DNA of 32,462 nt from Acidimicrobiales bacterium (GTDB lineage Bacteria > Actinomycetota > Acidimicrobiia > Acidimicrobiales > Aldehydirespiratoraceae), in the NCBI GenBank assembly GCA_022425325.1, contig JAKMFW010000076.1:1-32462 (forward strand). The letters are read 5' to 3'. Positions 16,604 through 24,156 of the stretch are shown here, one piece after another; the stretch's first letter is position 1, and each line of letters opens with the position of its first letter. The notes below the pieces were generated by a model. The model was not told where the DNA came from, did not search any database, and saw only the letters and a program-made list of their open reading frames with translations. The translations under genes were made by a program, and so were the position numbers.

Positions 16604-17869
16604 AATCGGCGCAGAAACAACCACACTAAAGGCGTGTCTCGGACCCGTCGACGCTCGACGCCGTGGCTTGTCTCCGCAGTCGGAGGCGACGCCATTGCGT
16701 ACCGCGACGCGTTCGTCGCCTTGTTCGTTGCGGTCATCGCGAGCCTGGTTGCGGGAATCACACTCGCCACCACGACCGACACGCTCGAGGAACTGCCGGG
16801 CCTGCTGCTGCTTGTCCCGGCAGCCCTGGCAGTGAAAGGCAATATCTTCGGTGCGCTCGGTAGCCGCCTCGGCACCTCGATCCACACCGGTGTGTTCCAA
16901 CTCTCGCCGCGCCTTGACACGGTGGTCGGCCAGAACACGGCTGCGGCGCTGATCCTCAGCCTTGTGGTCTCGGTCGAACTCGCCCTTCTCGCAAAGGGTG
17001 TTGCGATCGTTTTCAACGTGTCGCCGACGATGTCGACCGTCGACTTCATCACCGTGAGTGCGGTGGGCGGCGCGATCGCCTCCGTGGTCGTGCTTGGGAT
17101 CACCCTCGTCATGGCGAGCGGTTCGGTCCGCTTCGGGTGGGATCTCGACAACGTCGTGGCCCCGCTCGTGACCGCAACCGGCGACGTCATCACGTTGCCG
17201 GCTCTGGTGTGGGCGGCGGCCCTCACCGGCCGCGGCGGGATCAGCGGATCCATCGCTGTGGTCGTGTCGATCGTGTCCGTCATCGGTGTCGGGTGGTCGT
17301 TGCGCACCGACCACACCATCCTGCGCACCGTCATGCGGGAGTCACTTCCGATTCTCACCGTCGCTGGCATCCTCGATCTCATCGCCGGCATCACGATTGA
17401 GAAGCGGCTCGAGGACTTCGTCGAATTCCCCGTGCTCTTGATCCTGCTCCCCGGTTTCCTCGGCACAGCCGGTGCGCTCGGTGGTGTGCTGTCGAGCCGG
17501 CTGGCGACGAAGGTTCATCTCGGCCTCGTCCGTCCCGGCGCTCTTCCGCGTGGGCAAGCGGGTTCGGACATCGTGATGATTTTCACGCTGTGCGTTCCGA
17601 TTTTCGCGGTCGCTGGCGTCGTTGCCGAAGTCGGCGGGCTCATCACTGGCCAGGCGAGTCCTGGTCTCTGGCAGATCACGGCCGTGGCCGTACTCGGCGG
17701 GTTTTTGGCCTCGCTGGCGGTCGTGATCGTCGCGTTCTATTCGACCGTCGTGGCGATCCGGTTCGGTCTCGACCCGGATACCTACGGCATCCCGATGGTG
17801 ACCTCGTCGCTCGATTTCGTCGGCGCGTTCACCCTGATTCTCGCCCTCGTCGCTGTGGGCGTTGCATGA
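16595..17869 (+). CDS. MgtE/SLC41-type divalent cation transporter (two MgtE repeats)
   Basis: This 424-aa integral membrane protein is built of two homologous MgtE membrane units without the cytosolic CBS region of classical MgtE, that is, the SLC41-like layout. The first unit carries PALAVKGNIFGALGSRLGTS (75-94) and DNVVAPLVTATGDVITLP (185-202). The second carries LLPGFLGTAGALGGVLSSRL (about 284-303) and DPDTYGIPMVTSSLDFVGAF near 396-415. The Asp in each signature helps line the Mg2+ path in this superfamily. The N-terminal 28 residues are basic and probably cytosolic. The start is uncertain: the ATG at 16595 lies in a palindrome, and GTG at 16634 is an alternative. The downstream PhoU/TrkA-C gene begins 19 bp after the stop and probably regulates this channel. 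Confidence 0.88.
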   Translation: MAPNRRRNNHTKGVSRTRRRSTPWLVSAVGGDAIAYRDAFVALFVAVIASLVAGITLATTTDTLEELPGLLLLVPAALAVKGNIFGALGSRLGTSIHTGVFQLSPRLDTVVGQNTAAALILSLVVSVELALLAKGVAIVFNVSPTMSTVDFITVSAVGGAIASVVVLGITLVMASGSVRFGWDLDNVVAPLVTATGDVITLPALVWAAALTGRGGISGSIAVVVSIVSVIGVGWSLRTDHTILRTVMRESLPILTVAGILDLIAGITIEKRLEDFVEFPVLLILLPGFLGTAGALGGVLSSRLATKVHLGLVRPGALPRGQAGSDIVMIFTLCVPIFAVAGVVAEVGGLITGQASPGLWQITAVAVLGGFLASLAVVIVAFYSTVVAIRFGLDPDTYGIPMVTSSLDFVGAFTLILALVAVGVA

Positions 17870-17888
17870 TTGGTACAGGAGACCTCTG

Positions 17889-19121
17889 ATGGATGACAGA
17901 CCCCGAAATCTCCGGGAGATGCTCGCCGAGGCGAAGGACAGCTCCGAGCTGATGATCGACCTCGCCTACGCGGCGCTCTACTTCGGCGATCCCGATATGG
18001 CCGAGGAGGTCGGTGGGCTTGAGGAAACCCTCAGCGAACTGATCCAAGACATGCGGGGCATCTGCATCCTTGCGGTGCGCAACCCTCGTGAAGCCGAAGG
18101 CATGTCGTCGGTTCTCCAGGTCATCTCGGCGATCGAGCGCATGGCGAACGATGCCGTCGACATCGCTCGGATCGTCACCCACAAGGTCGGTATCCCGGCC
18201 GAGCTGGTCGCCGACTTGTCCCAGGCCGAGGAGATCTCGCACCGAGTACTCGTGTCGGAGGGTTCGCACCTCGCTCACCGGCCACTGTCCGCTCACGAAC
18301 TGCCCGTGCAGACCGGCATGCGGGTGATGGCCGTGCGCCGAGAGCGGCAGTGGATCACCGACGTCGGCGGCGACCTGATTGTCATGCCCGGCGATGCCTT
18401 GTTCCTGCGCGGGTCGCCTGACGGCATCACTCGTCTGCGGGAGCTCGCCGCCGCCGACAAATGGACACCGCCGGTCGTCACCGACGACCCGTTCGTCACC
18501 GATCTGGATCGGGCGGTCGACGTTCTCGTCGAGATGAAGGACATCTCCGAGGTCGCCGTCGGGCTCGCCTACTCGGCGCTCGTGCTTGGCGATCCAGGTC
18601 TGGCCGCCGAGGTGCGCCAGCTCGAGGATCGCCTCGACGAGATGAAGGACCGACTCGAGCTCTGGGTGCTGCGGGCCGCGAGCGGTAAGCCCGACCCGTC
18701 GCCGCTCCGCGGCTTGCTCCAGCTCGCCCAGGCGGCCGAGGACATCGGCGATCAGGCCCAAGCGATGGTCTGGCTCATCGAGCAGGACGAGGATGTCCAC
18801 CCGATCCTCGGGCTCGCGCTCGGTGATTCCGACGAGGTCGTCGTGCAGGTACCGGTCGGCACCGATAGCGAGGCCGACGGTCGGACACTCGCCGAACTCC
18901 AGCTCAACATCGAACCCGGCTTCACCGTGCTCGCCATTCGTCGCGGTGGCGGGTACCGCTACCGTCCGGGCGGCCGGGTGCGGCTGTTGGCCGGCGATGA
19001 GGTCATCGCAAGTGGCCCCGACGAGGGCCGCGAATTCCTGACCCGTCGCTTCGGCTGGGTCCTCGTCGACCCGGATGGTGACGGCGAGATGGAGCTCGAA
19101 CCGGTAGCCCCCCGAGCCTGA
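17889..19121 (+). CDS. Duplicated PhoU-TrkA_C regulatory protein
   Basis: This 410-aa soluble protein is made of two copies of the same unit: a PhoU-like helical bundle (about 5-100 and 205-300) followed by a TrkA C-terminal/RCK_C ligand-binding domain (about 110-186 and 318-390). The repeat shows in DLAYAALYFGDPDMAEEV versus GLAYSALVLGDPGLAAEV, and in VMAVRRERQW versus VLAIRRGGGY. TrkA_C domains bind small ligands and gate cation channels. The placement directly behind the SLC41-type transporter suggests that it is the gating or sensing partner. The ATG at 17889 is chosen because AGGAGA lies 7-8 nt upstream. An earlier in-frame TTG would overlap the transporter gene. It has no membrane segment. 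Confidence 0.88.
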   Translation: MDDRPRNLREMLAEAKDSSELMIDLAYAALYFGDPDMAEEVGGLEETLSELIQDMRGICILAVRNPREAEGMSSVLQVISAIERMANDAVDIARIVTHKVGIPAELVADLSQAEEISHRVLVSEGSHLAHRPLSAHELPVQTGMRVMAVRRERQWITDVGGDLIVMPGDALFLRGSPDGITRLRELAAADKWTPPVVTDDPFVTDLDRAVDVLVEMKDISEVAVGLAYSALVLGDPGLAAEVRQLEDRLDEMKDRLELWVLRAASGKPDPSPLRGLLQLAQAAEDIGDQAQAMVWLIEQDEDVHPILGLALGDSDEVVVQVPVGTDSEADGRTLAELQLNIEPGFTVLAIRRGGGYRYRPGGRVRLLAGDEVIASGPDEGREFLTRRFGWVLVDPDGDGEMELEPVAPRA

Positions 19122-19122
19122 G

Positions 19123-19128
19123 TATCGT
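19123..19128 (+). promoter_or_regulatory. Candidate -10 of mca
   Basis: TATCGT ends 7 nt before the ATG at 19136, a leaderless arrangement placed directly after the upstream stop. Confidence 0.4.
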
Positions 19129-19135
19129 CCTCTGC

Positions 19136-20008
19136 ATGACCGAGCCGCTCTGCGTCCTCACCCTGCACGCCCATCCCGATGACGAGGCGTCGAAGGGAGC
19201 CGGCACCATCGCGAAATACCAGGCTGAGGGGGTTCGCACGGTGCTGGTGTGCTGCACCGGCGGCGAGGAAGGCGACATTCTCAACCCGGCGATGGATCGT
19301 CCGGAGATCGTCGACAACCTTCAACAGGTCCGCCGAGAGGAACTCGATCGAGCCGCCGCAATCATCGGCTACGACGTCGTTCACATGCTCGGCTACCGAG
19401 ATTCCGGCATGCCGGACAGCGACGCCAACTTCCACCCCGACTGCTTCGCGGTCGCCCCGCACGACGAGGCAGTGGATCGCCTGGTCGCCATCCTCCGTGC
19501 AGAGCATCCCCAGGTGGTCGTCACCTATCCGGAGGATCAGGGCAACTATCAGCATCCCGACCATCTGCGGGTGTGGGACATCACCCTCCCTGCGGTCGAA
19601 CGGGCTCGTGACGCCAGCTACCGTCCCGAGCTCGGCGCAGCCTGGTCGGTCTCGAAGATCTATTACACGATGTGGTCCCGGGCCCGGATCCTTGCCCGCC
19701 ATCAGGCCTTTCTCGATCTCGGGCTCGAGTCGCCCTACGACGACAGCTGGTTCGAACGTCCCGACAAGGACGACCAGATCACCACCAGAATCCCGATCGA
19801 TGGCTTCACCCACGTCCGCCGTGATGGGCTGCTCGCTCACGCGACCCAGATCGATCCGGCGTCGGCGTTCTGGTTCGGACTTCCTGAGGAAGTCGACCAG
19901 CAGGTCCACCCGTTCGACGACTATCTCCTGGCCGTCGGCCCTGAGGGTGCCGTCATGCCCGAAGACGATCTGTTCGCCGGTTTGCGTCCGACGTCCGTGC
20001 CAACATGA
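19136..20008 (+). CDS. mca: Mycothiol S-conjugate amidase (Mca/MshB family)
   Basis: This 290-aa LmbE-like zinc amidase would cleave mycothiol-toxin conjugates to a mercapturic acid and GlcN-Ins. The zinc site is visible as HAHPDDE (H13 and D16) and QHPDH (H143). The blocks GEEGDILNPAMD, HATQIDP and a C-terminal DDLFAGLRP match mycobacterial Mca better than MshB, which lacks the Mca-type C-terminus. It implies that the organism makes mycothiol, an actinobacterial thiol. The ATG at 19136 is preceded by TATCGT at 7 nt. The stop overlaps the SCP2 gene start (ATGA). MshB-like deacetylase activity cannot be excluded. Confidence 0.85.
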   Translation: MTEPLCVLTLHAHPDDEASKGAGTIAKYQAEGVRTVLVCCTGGEEGDILNPAMDRPEIVDNLQQVRREELDRAAAIIGYDVVHMLGYRDSGMPDSDANFHPDCFAVAPHDEAVDRLVAILRAEHPQVVVTYPEDQGNYQHPDHLRVWDITLPAVERARDASYRPELGAAWSVSKIYYTMWSRARILARHQAFLDLGLESPYDDSWFERPDKDDQITTRIPIDGFTHVRRDGLLAHATQIDPASAFWFGLPEEVDQQVHPFDDYLLAVGPEGAVMPEDDLFAGLRPTSVPT

Positions 20009-20373
20009 GCGCCATGCTCTCGCCCGAATGGTTCGAGGCGGCCGCTCCCGTGCTCGCTGCACTACCGCCTGCCGGTGACACCTCGGCGACTGTGCAGTAC
20101 GCCGTGTCGTCGTCTCCCGATGGCAAGGTCACCTTCCATGCCGTCATCGAAGGCGGCGTGGTCGCCGAGTTCGCCGTCGGCAAGGGAACCGATCCCGATG
20201 TCGTGGTGTCCTGCAGCTACGACGCCTTCACCGGCGTGCTTGACGGCACCACGACGGCCGACGCGGCGTTCATGGACGGGTCGTTCAAGGTCGAAGGCGA
20301 CCACAAGGCCTGGCTGATCGACCTGCGCGACGTGCGGGCCGCGGTGTTCGGCGCGCTGGCGGCGCTCGACTGA
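20005..20373 (+). CDS. SCP2 sterol-carrier-like domain protein
   Basis: This 122-aa single-domain SCP2-fold protein probably binds a hydrophobic ligand such as an acyl-CoA or lipid. Features of the family are the strand pair VQYAVSSSPDGKVTFHAVIEGG, the acidic DPDVVVSCSYDAFTGVLDG and the AFMDGSFKVEGD segment just before the last helix. It starts at the ATG at 20005 overlapping the mca stop by 4 bp, so the two are co-translated, though their functional link is unclear. Its stop is one base from the stop of the convergent deacetylase gene. The ligand is unknown. Confidence 0.85.
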   Translation: MSAMLSPEWFEAAAPVLAALPPAGDTSATVQYAVSSSPDGKVTFHAVIEGGVVAEFAVGKGTDPDVVVSCSYDAFTGVLDGTTTADAAFMDGSFKVEGDHKAWLIDLRDVRAAVFGALAALD

Positions 20374-20374
20374 C

Positions 20375-21214
20375 TCAGCCTGCGGCGCGCTGTGCGTCGC
20401 GGAGTGCGCGATAGCCGATCAAGGTCACCCCGAGACCTTTGAGGCGAGCATGGAGTTCGCGATCGGTGAGGACGGCGAGGTCGTCGAAGCGGCCTGCTGC
20501 GGACGGGTCGATTGCTCGGATCTCCTCGGCGGCGAGCGCCGGTGCGAAGGCGACTTCGGTGACGCCGGGAGCAAGATCGGCCAGCACGGCCTCGAGATGG
20601 GCTCGGGTACCGCCGCGAACGAGCCGGAAGTGATCCGGCATCGACACGCCCTCTTCGGTGGCGAGGCGGCGGAACGGAAAGCCGGCGGTGGTTTCGGCGT
20701 CGCCGGATTCGAGTCGGATCGGGAGCTCGGTCTCGACGGCGATATCGAGCAAGACGTCGAAGAACTCGGGGCGTTGCTGCATCGCCAAGAGGTGAGTGGT
20801 GAGGTGGGTTGGTTCGACCCCCCAGCTGACCGCCCGCTCGACCTGGGCTCGGCATTCGCGGCGGACCTCGTCGATGTCGGCGTGGTCCCAGAGATCCTCC
20901 GGGGTGCGGGGGAACCCACCGTCGCCGTCGAGAAGGCTCGGTGCGTGGGTGAGCGGTGCCCAACGGAAGCTTTCGAGTTCGGCGTTGAGGGTCAGATGGA
21001 TGCCTACATCGAGGTCGTCGGCGTTGGCCAGGTGGTCGGCCGCATGGCGAGCCCATGGCCCAGGCATCATCAGCGTTGCTGTCGTGGCACAGCCATCCCG
21101 GAGGGCGCTCAGACCCGCTGCTGTCGCTGCGTGTGTGGACCCCATGAGGTCGGCAGACAGGATCAGGAGCCGGTCGTCGTTGTTGTGGCCGAGCGCCTGT
21201 GCGAGTGAGGTCAC
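20375..21214 (-). CDS. ChbG/HpnK (YdjC)-like carbohydrate deacetylase with altered metal motif
   Basis: This 279-aa YdjC-family protein would remove N-acetyl groups from amino sugars. HLTLNAE (H73) and THLTTH (H137, H141) give the expected histidines. The N-terminal motif, usually NADDFG, reads SADLMG, so only one of the two acidic residues remains (D22). The segments PEFFDVLLDIAVETELPIRL and MPDHFRL also fit the family. It starts with GTG at 21214, 6 nt after TAACGT, which lies within the end of the nuclease gene. The altered first motif means that metal binding or activity could be changed. The name rests on fold similarity. Confidence 0.75.
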   Translation of the reverse strand: MTSLAQALGHNNDDRLLILSADLMGSTHAATAAGLSALRDGCATTATLMMPGPWARHAADHLANADDLDVGIHLTLNAELESFRWAPLTHAPSLLDGDGGFPRTPEDLWDHADIDEVRRECRAQVERAVSWGVEPTHLTTHLLAMQQRPEFFDVLLDIAVETELPIRLESGDAETTAGFPFRRLATEEGVSMPDHFRLVRGGTRAHLEAVLADLAPGVTEVAFAPALAAEEIRAIDPSAAGRFDDLAVLTDRELHARLKGLGVTLIGYRALRDAQRAAG

Positions 21215-21220
21215 GGTGGG

Positions 21221-21226
21221 ACGTTA
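21221..21226 (-). promoter_or_regulatory. Candidate -10 of the deacetylase gene
   Basis: TAACGT (minus strand) ends 6 nt before the GTG at 21214 and includes the TAA stop codon of the upstream nuclease gene. Confidence 0.45.
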
Positions 21227-21763
21227 ACCGAGGGGCACATCAGGGCCACCGCACACGCCCCAGAGCCCGATGCCGGCCCGGAAGGCATCGTTCTCCGCGT
21301 TCTCGAAGAGCTCGCGGTAGAAGCTGTTGGGCTCGTAGATCATCACGCCGGCATATCCCCGCTCAAGCAGATCGAGGTTGATGAAGAGTTGGTCGGAGCT
21401 GCGAACGACGTAGGCGAGGAGTCGGTCGTACTGATCTCGGCTCTCGATGTCGCGGACCAGGGTGACCTCGGTTCCCTCTGGCAGGAGCGAGGTGAGATAG
21501 GCGGCGGATTCCTTGCCGTAGCACTGCTCGGGGCGGTTCACGGCCACGGACTCGGGCGTGTCGATCCCGAGGAGACGTACTCGTTCGCGGTTACCGATGA
21601 TGTCGACCACGATCGTGTCGCCGTCGACCACTCGCTCCACGATGGCATTTGCCTCTTCATGCTCGTGATCGGGAGTGGCGGCGACCGAAGCGCCGCCGGC
21701 CGTGTCGGCGCTGCAGGCGGCAGCGAGCAACGACAACGCAGCCACGGCCAGAAGACGACGCAC
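21224..21763 (-). CDS. Secreted lipoprotein thermonuclease (SNase domain)
   Basis: This 179-aa staphylococcal-nuclease-like protein would hydrolyse DNA and RNA phosphodiesters at the cell surface. The N-terminus MRRLLAVAALSLLAAAC is a signal peptide ending in a lipobox-like LAAAC (C17). The SNase domain shows VVDGDTIVV (D49), RVRLLGIDTPE (R63, D68, E71) and RDQYDRLLAYV (R114), covering the calcium and catalytic residues. It starts at the GTG at 21763, preceded by CACACT 6 nt upstream. The stop codon overlaps the promoter of the next gene. Lipid anchoring is inferred from the lipobox only. Confidence 0.9.
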   Translation of the reverse strand: MRRLLAVAALSLLAAACSADTAGGASVAATPDHEHEEANAIVERVVDGDTIVVDIIGNRERVRLLGIDTPESVAVNRPEQCYGKESAAYLTSLLPEGTEVTLVRDIESRDQYDRLLAYVVRSSDQLFINLDLLERGYAGVMIYEPNSFYRELFENAENDAFRAGIGLWGVCGGPDVPLG

Positions 21764-21800
21764 GACGCCAGTGTGGTGGCCTGCGCGCTGAACGGCGACG

Positions 21801-22019
21801 TCAGGCAGCGTCGGCGAGCGGAAGGGTGGGCTGCTCGACCGGCGGACCTACGAGCTCGGTGAGCTCGGGTGCGACCTCGTCGGCGGCCTCGGCCCGTTTT
21901 TTCTCGATGGAACGAAGGACAGCACGAGCGTTGGCGACGCCCTGCAGCCCCTGAGCCCGAGTGGCCTGATCCAGACGCCAAGCGGGGCGGGAATCGATGA
22001 GGAGGAGCTGGTTGGTCAT
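21801..22019 (-). CDS. Small conserved-looking hypothetical protein (72 aa)
   Basis: This is a 72-residue protein, MTNQLLLIDSRPAWRLD at the N-terminus, then an arginine/alanine-rich helix (TRAQGLQGVANARAVLRSIEKKRAEAADE) and a proline-rich tail. I do not recognise a named family. The RLDxxTRxxGxxGVAxAR pattern resembles small actinobacterial proteins of unknown role. Codons are GC-ended and it fills the space between two better-supported genes. It is divergent from the LLM oxidoreductase gene, with a 50-bp shared promoter region. The ATG at 22019 is the only sensible start. Confidence 0.65.
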   Translation of the reverse strand: MTNQLLLIDSRPAWRLDQATRAQGLQGVANARAVLRSIEKKRAEAADEVAPELTELVGPPVEQPTLPLADAA

Positions 22020-22069
22020 GGGTTCATCTTGCCGAGGGGGTGTGACACTGTCGGCCGTGAGGTGTCAGG

Positions 22070-23044
22070 ATGCGCCTCATGCAGCGCTTCGGCATGACCG
22101 TTCCCTTCGATGGACAGCAGCTTCACGAGCAGCGAGACCGTTTCGAACGACTCGAACGGCTGGGCTACACCGACCTCTGGACCGCCGAGGCCATGGGCGC
22201 CGATGGCCTCACCCCGCTGACCCTCGGCGCCGTCTGGACCCCATCGATGCGGCTCGGTACGGCGATCCTTCCGGCGTACACGCGTGGGCCGGCCCTGCTC
22301 GCCCAATCGGTCGCCGGGCTGGCATCGGCGGCACCCGGGCGTTTCGTGCTCGGCATCGGCTCGTCCTCCAACGTCATCGTGGAGCGTTGGAACGGAATCC
22401 CGTTCGAGAAGCCGTTCCAGCAGACCCGCGACATGGTCCGTTTTCTCAAGGCGGCGCTCGGCGGCGAGAAGGTCACCGAGACCTACGAGACCTTTGACAT
22501 CAAGGGCTTCCGGCTCGGCTTGGTGCCTGAGCAGCCGGTACCGATTCTCGTGGCGGCGCTTCGCGAGGGGATGTTGCGCATGGCTGGCCGAGAAAGCGAT
22601 GGCGCCATCATCAACTGGCTGTCGGCCGACAACGCCGCCACCGTGTCGAACATCGTCCGGGAGGAAAATCCCGATGCTGAGATCGTTGCCCGGCTGTTCG
22701 TCGCCCCGACGCCGGATACCGAGTCGGCTCGATCGATGGGCAAATTCGCGGCAGCTGCCTACCTGAACGTTCCGGTGTATCGGGCCTTCCACGAGTGGAT
22801 GGGTCGCAGCGACGATCTGGGCGAGCACTGGGAGCAGTGGGCGGCGGGCGATCGTCAGGGTGCGCTCGAGAAGATCCCCGATCACGTGGTCGACGAGTTG
22901 ATCATCCACGGCAGCTACGACGAGTGCCGGGCCCACATCCAGCGTTATGTCGACAACGGGGTGACCACGCCTGCGTTGGCGCTGTTGCCGTTCCCCGGCG
23001 TCGACATCGACGAGGCCATCGAGGGGCTTGCCCCGAGGGTGTGA
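22070..23044 (+). CDS. LLM-class (F420-type) oxidoreductase
   Basis: This 324-aa luciferase-like TIM-barrel protein resembles the F420-dependent branch of the LLM family in actinobacteria. Seen are ERLGYTDLWTAEAMGADGLTPL near the N-terminus, the LGTAILPAYTRGPALLAQSVAGL block, GRFVLGIGSSSNVIVERWNG (GxG cofactor region) and PVPILVAALREGMLRMAG. The substrate is unknown. The ATG at 22070 is chosen, though an ATG at 22079 is possible; GACACT at 22044-22049 could be the -10. The last codons (EGLAPRV) lie in a tandem repeat that also spans the end of the convergent gene. Confidence 0.85.
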   Translation: MRLMQRFGMTVPFDGQQLHEQRDRFERLERLGYTDLWTAEAMGADGLTPLTLGAVWTPSMRLGTAILPAYTRGPALLAQSVAGLASAAPGRFVLGIGSSSNVIVERWNGIPFEKPFQQTRDMVRFLKAALGGEKVTETYETFDIKGFRLGLVPEQPVPILVAALREGMLRMAGRESDGAIINWLSADNAATVSNIVREENPDAEIVARLFVAPTPDTESARSMGKFAAAAYLNVPVYRAFHEWMGRSDDLGEHWEQWAAGDRQGALEKIPDHVVDELIIHGSYDECRAHIQRYVDNGVTTPALALLPFPGVDIDEAIEGLAPRV

Positions 23045-23067
23045 GGCGAGGGGCTTGCCCCGAGGGT
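23020..23067. repeat. 27-bp-period tandem duplication between convergent genes
   Basis: A 21-bp sequence centred on GGGGCTTGCCCC occurs at 23020-23040 and again at 23047-23067, offset by 27 bp (nine codons). The first copy encodes the last residues of the LLM protein and the second lies in its 3' flank, touching the stop codon of the convergent gene. Each copy can fold into GGGG-CTTG-CCCC, so the pair may serve as a bidirectional terminator. Confidence 0.8.
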
Positions 23068-24152
23068 CACTGCGGTCCGGTGGCGGCGTGGCGAAGGTGG
23101 TCGGCGAGATCGGCGAGGGAGCTGTGGGCATTGAGCCCGCTAGTCGATGGCATCACATAGACGGGGGCGCCACCCAGGTCGGACTCCTGCCAGCCCGGCG
23201 TTGCCGTTCGGTCGGCTGCGGCTCGCCAGCCAGCGAGCCCGACGAAACACACCGCCTCGGGACGTAGCCACGCACACAGTTGCTCGACCCGTGCGAGGCC
23301 GGTCCGGTACTCGTCGGTGGTGAGTTCGTCGGCTCGGGGTGTGGCCCGCTTCACGAGGTCGGTCATGCCCATGCCGTGGTGGGCAAGGGCATGTCGAGGT
23401 TCGCGGTTGACGGTGGCGATGCCGGCGTCGAGCGCGGCCGGCCAGAAACGGTTGCCGGGGCGTCCGAACCCCACGAGCGTCTCAGCGGAGTACACGCTCG
23501 GGTTCAGCCCGCAGATCAGCAAGCGCATCCCAGGGCTGATGATGTCGGGAAGGGTAAGAGCTCGGCGAGCGGTGATGTCGATGACACCAACCTGGTCACC
23601 TTCTCGGATTGTGAGCGCTTCGATGTCGAAGCCCGCACCCTCGACCACGGTGCGAAGGAAGTCGGGCCGCCAGCCGGTGAAGCGGCGACCACCCATCGGA
23701 TCCGTCTCAAGCGGGGCGAGATCCTGATCGCCGGCGAAGAACTGGAGTTCGATCGGCCCGCCGACCTTGACAACTCGGTGAAGTTCGGCGAGGGCCATCG
23801 GTAGGAGAGGGCGGTCGACGTGAACATAGACCTTGGTGCCGAGCGCACCGGCGATCGATTCGGTGACGAACGGAAGACCATCAGCGGCTGCCCGCACGGG
23901 AACGGCCCCGGGGGCGTGGTCGGGAAGGAGTTCGAGCATCTCGGCGACCGGGTCGAGTCCGATCACGGTGCCGGGCAACCCGGGGATCAAGAGCCCCGGA
24001 CCACAACCGACGTCGAGCACCGGTGCCGCCGGAATGTCGTCGAATGCCGCAGCGAGCCGTTCGGCCGGGGCGAGCGATGTTCCGACTCTGGCGTCACGCC
24101 AGTCGACGGCCGTGCGTCGATAGATCGACGCGGTGATCGGGTCCAGGCTCAC
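23067..24152 (-). CDS. Fusion of SAM methyltransferase and Mug-type uracil-DNA glycosylase
   Basis: This is a 361-aa two-domain protein. Residues 1-195 form a class I methyltransferase with motif I VLDVGCGPG (45-53), an acidic motif II (VIGLDP, 63-68) and LAELHRVVKVGGP (121-133). Residues 200-361 form a mismatch-specific uracil/thymine glycosylase of the Mug/TDG type: LLICGLNPSVYSAE (N217 is the catalytic-site Asn), GFGRPGNRFWPAALDAG, and the DNA-minor-groove loop MPSTSGLNAH (334-343). There is no stop or frameshift between them. Translation starts at the GTG at 24152, 4 bp after the SDR stop, suggesting one operon. The glycosylase part would excise U or T from G mismatches. The methyl acceptor is unknown. 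Confidence 0.85.
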   Translation of the reverse strand: MSLDPITASIYRRTAVDWRDARVGTSLAPAERLAAAFDDIPAAPVLDVGCGPGLLIPGLPGTVIGLDPVAEMLELLPDHAPGAVPVRAAADGLPFVTESIAGALGTKVYVHVDRPLLPMALAELHRVVKVGGPIELQFFAGDQDLAPLETDPMGGRRFTGWRPDFLRTVVEGAGFDIEALTIREGDQVGVIDITARRALTLPDIISPGMRLLICGLNPSVYSAETLVGFGRPGNRFWPAALDAGIATVNREPRHALAHHGMGMTDLVKRATPRADELTTDEYRTGLARVEQLCAWLRPEAVCFVGLAGWRAAADRTATPGWQESDLGGAPVYVMPSTSGLNAHSSLADLADHLRHAATGPQ

Positions 24153-24156
24153 CGAC

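Noticed and set aside
21224-21763. Phage or mobile-element nuclease
   Set aside because: It has a bacterial lipoprotein signal peptide, matches the codon bias of its neighbours and has no flanking repeats.
23020-23067. CRISPR or REP-type array
   Set aside because: Only two copies with a 6-bp gap, located at gene ends; this is a local tandem duplication.
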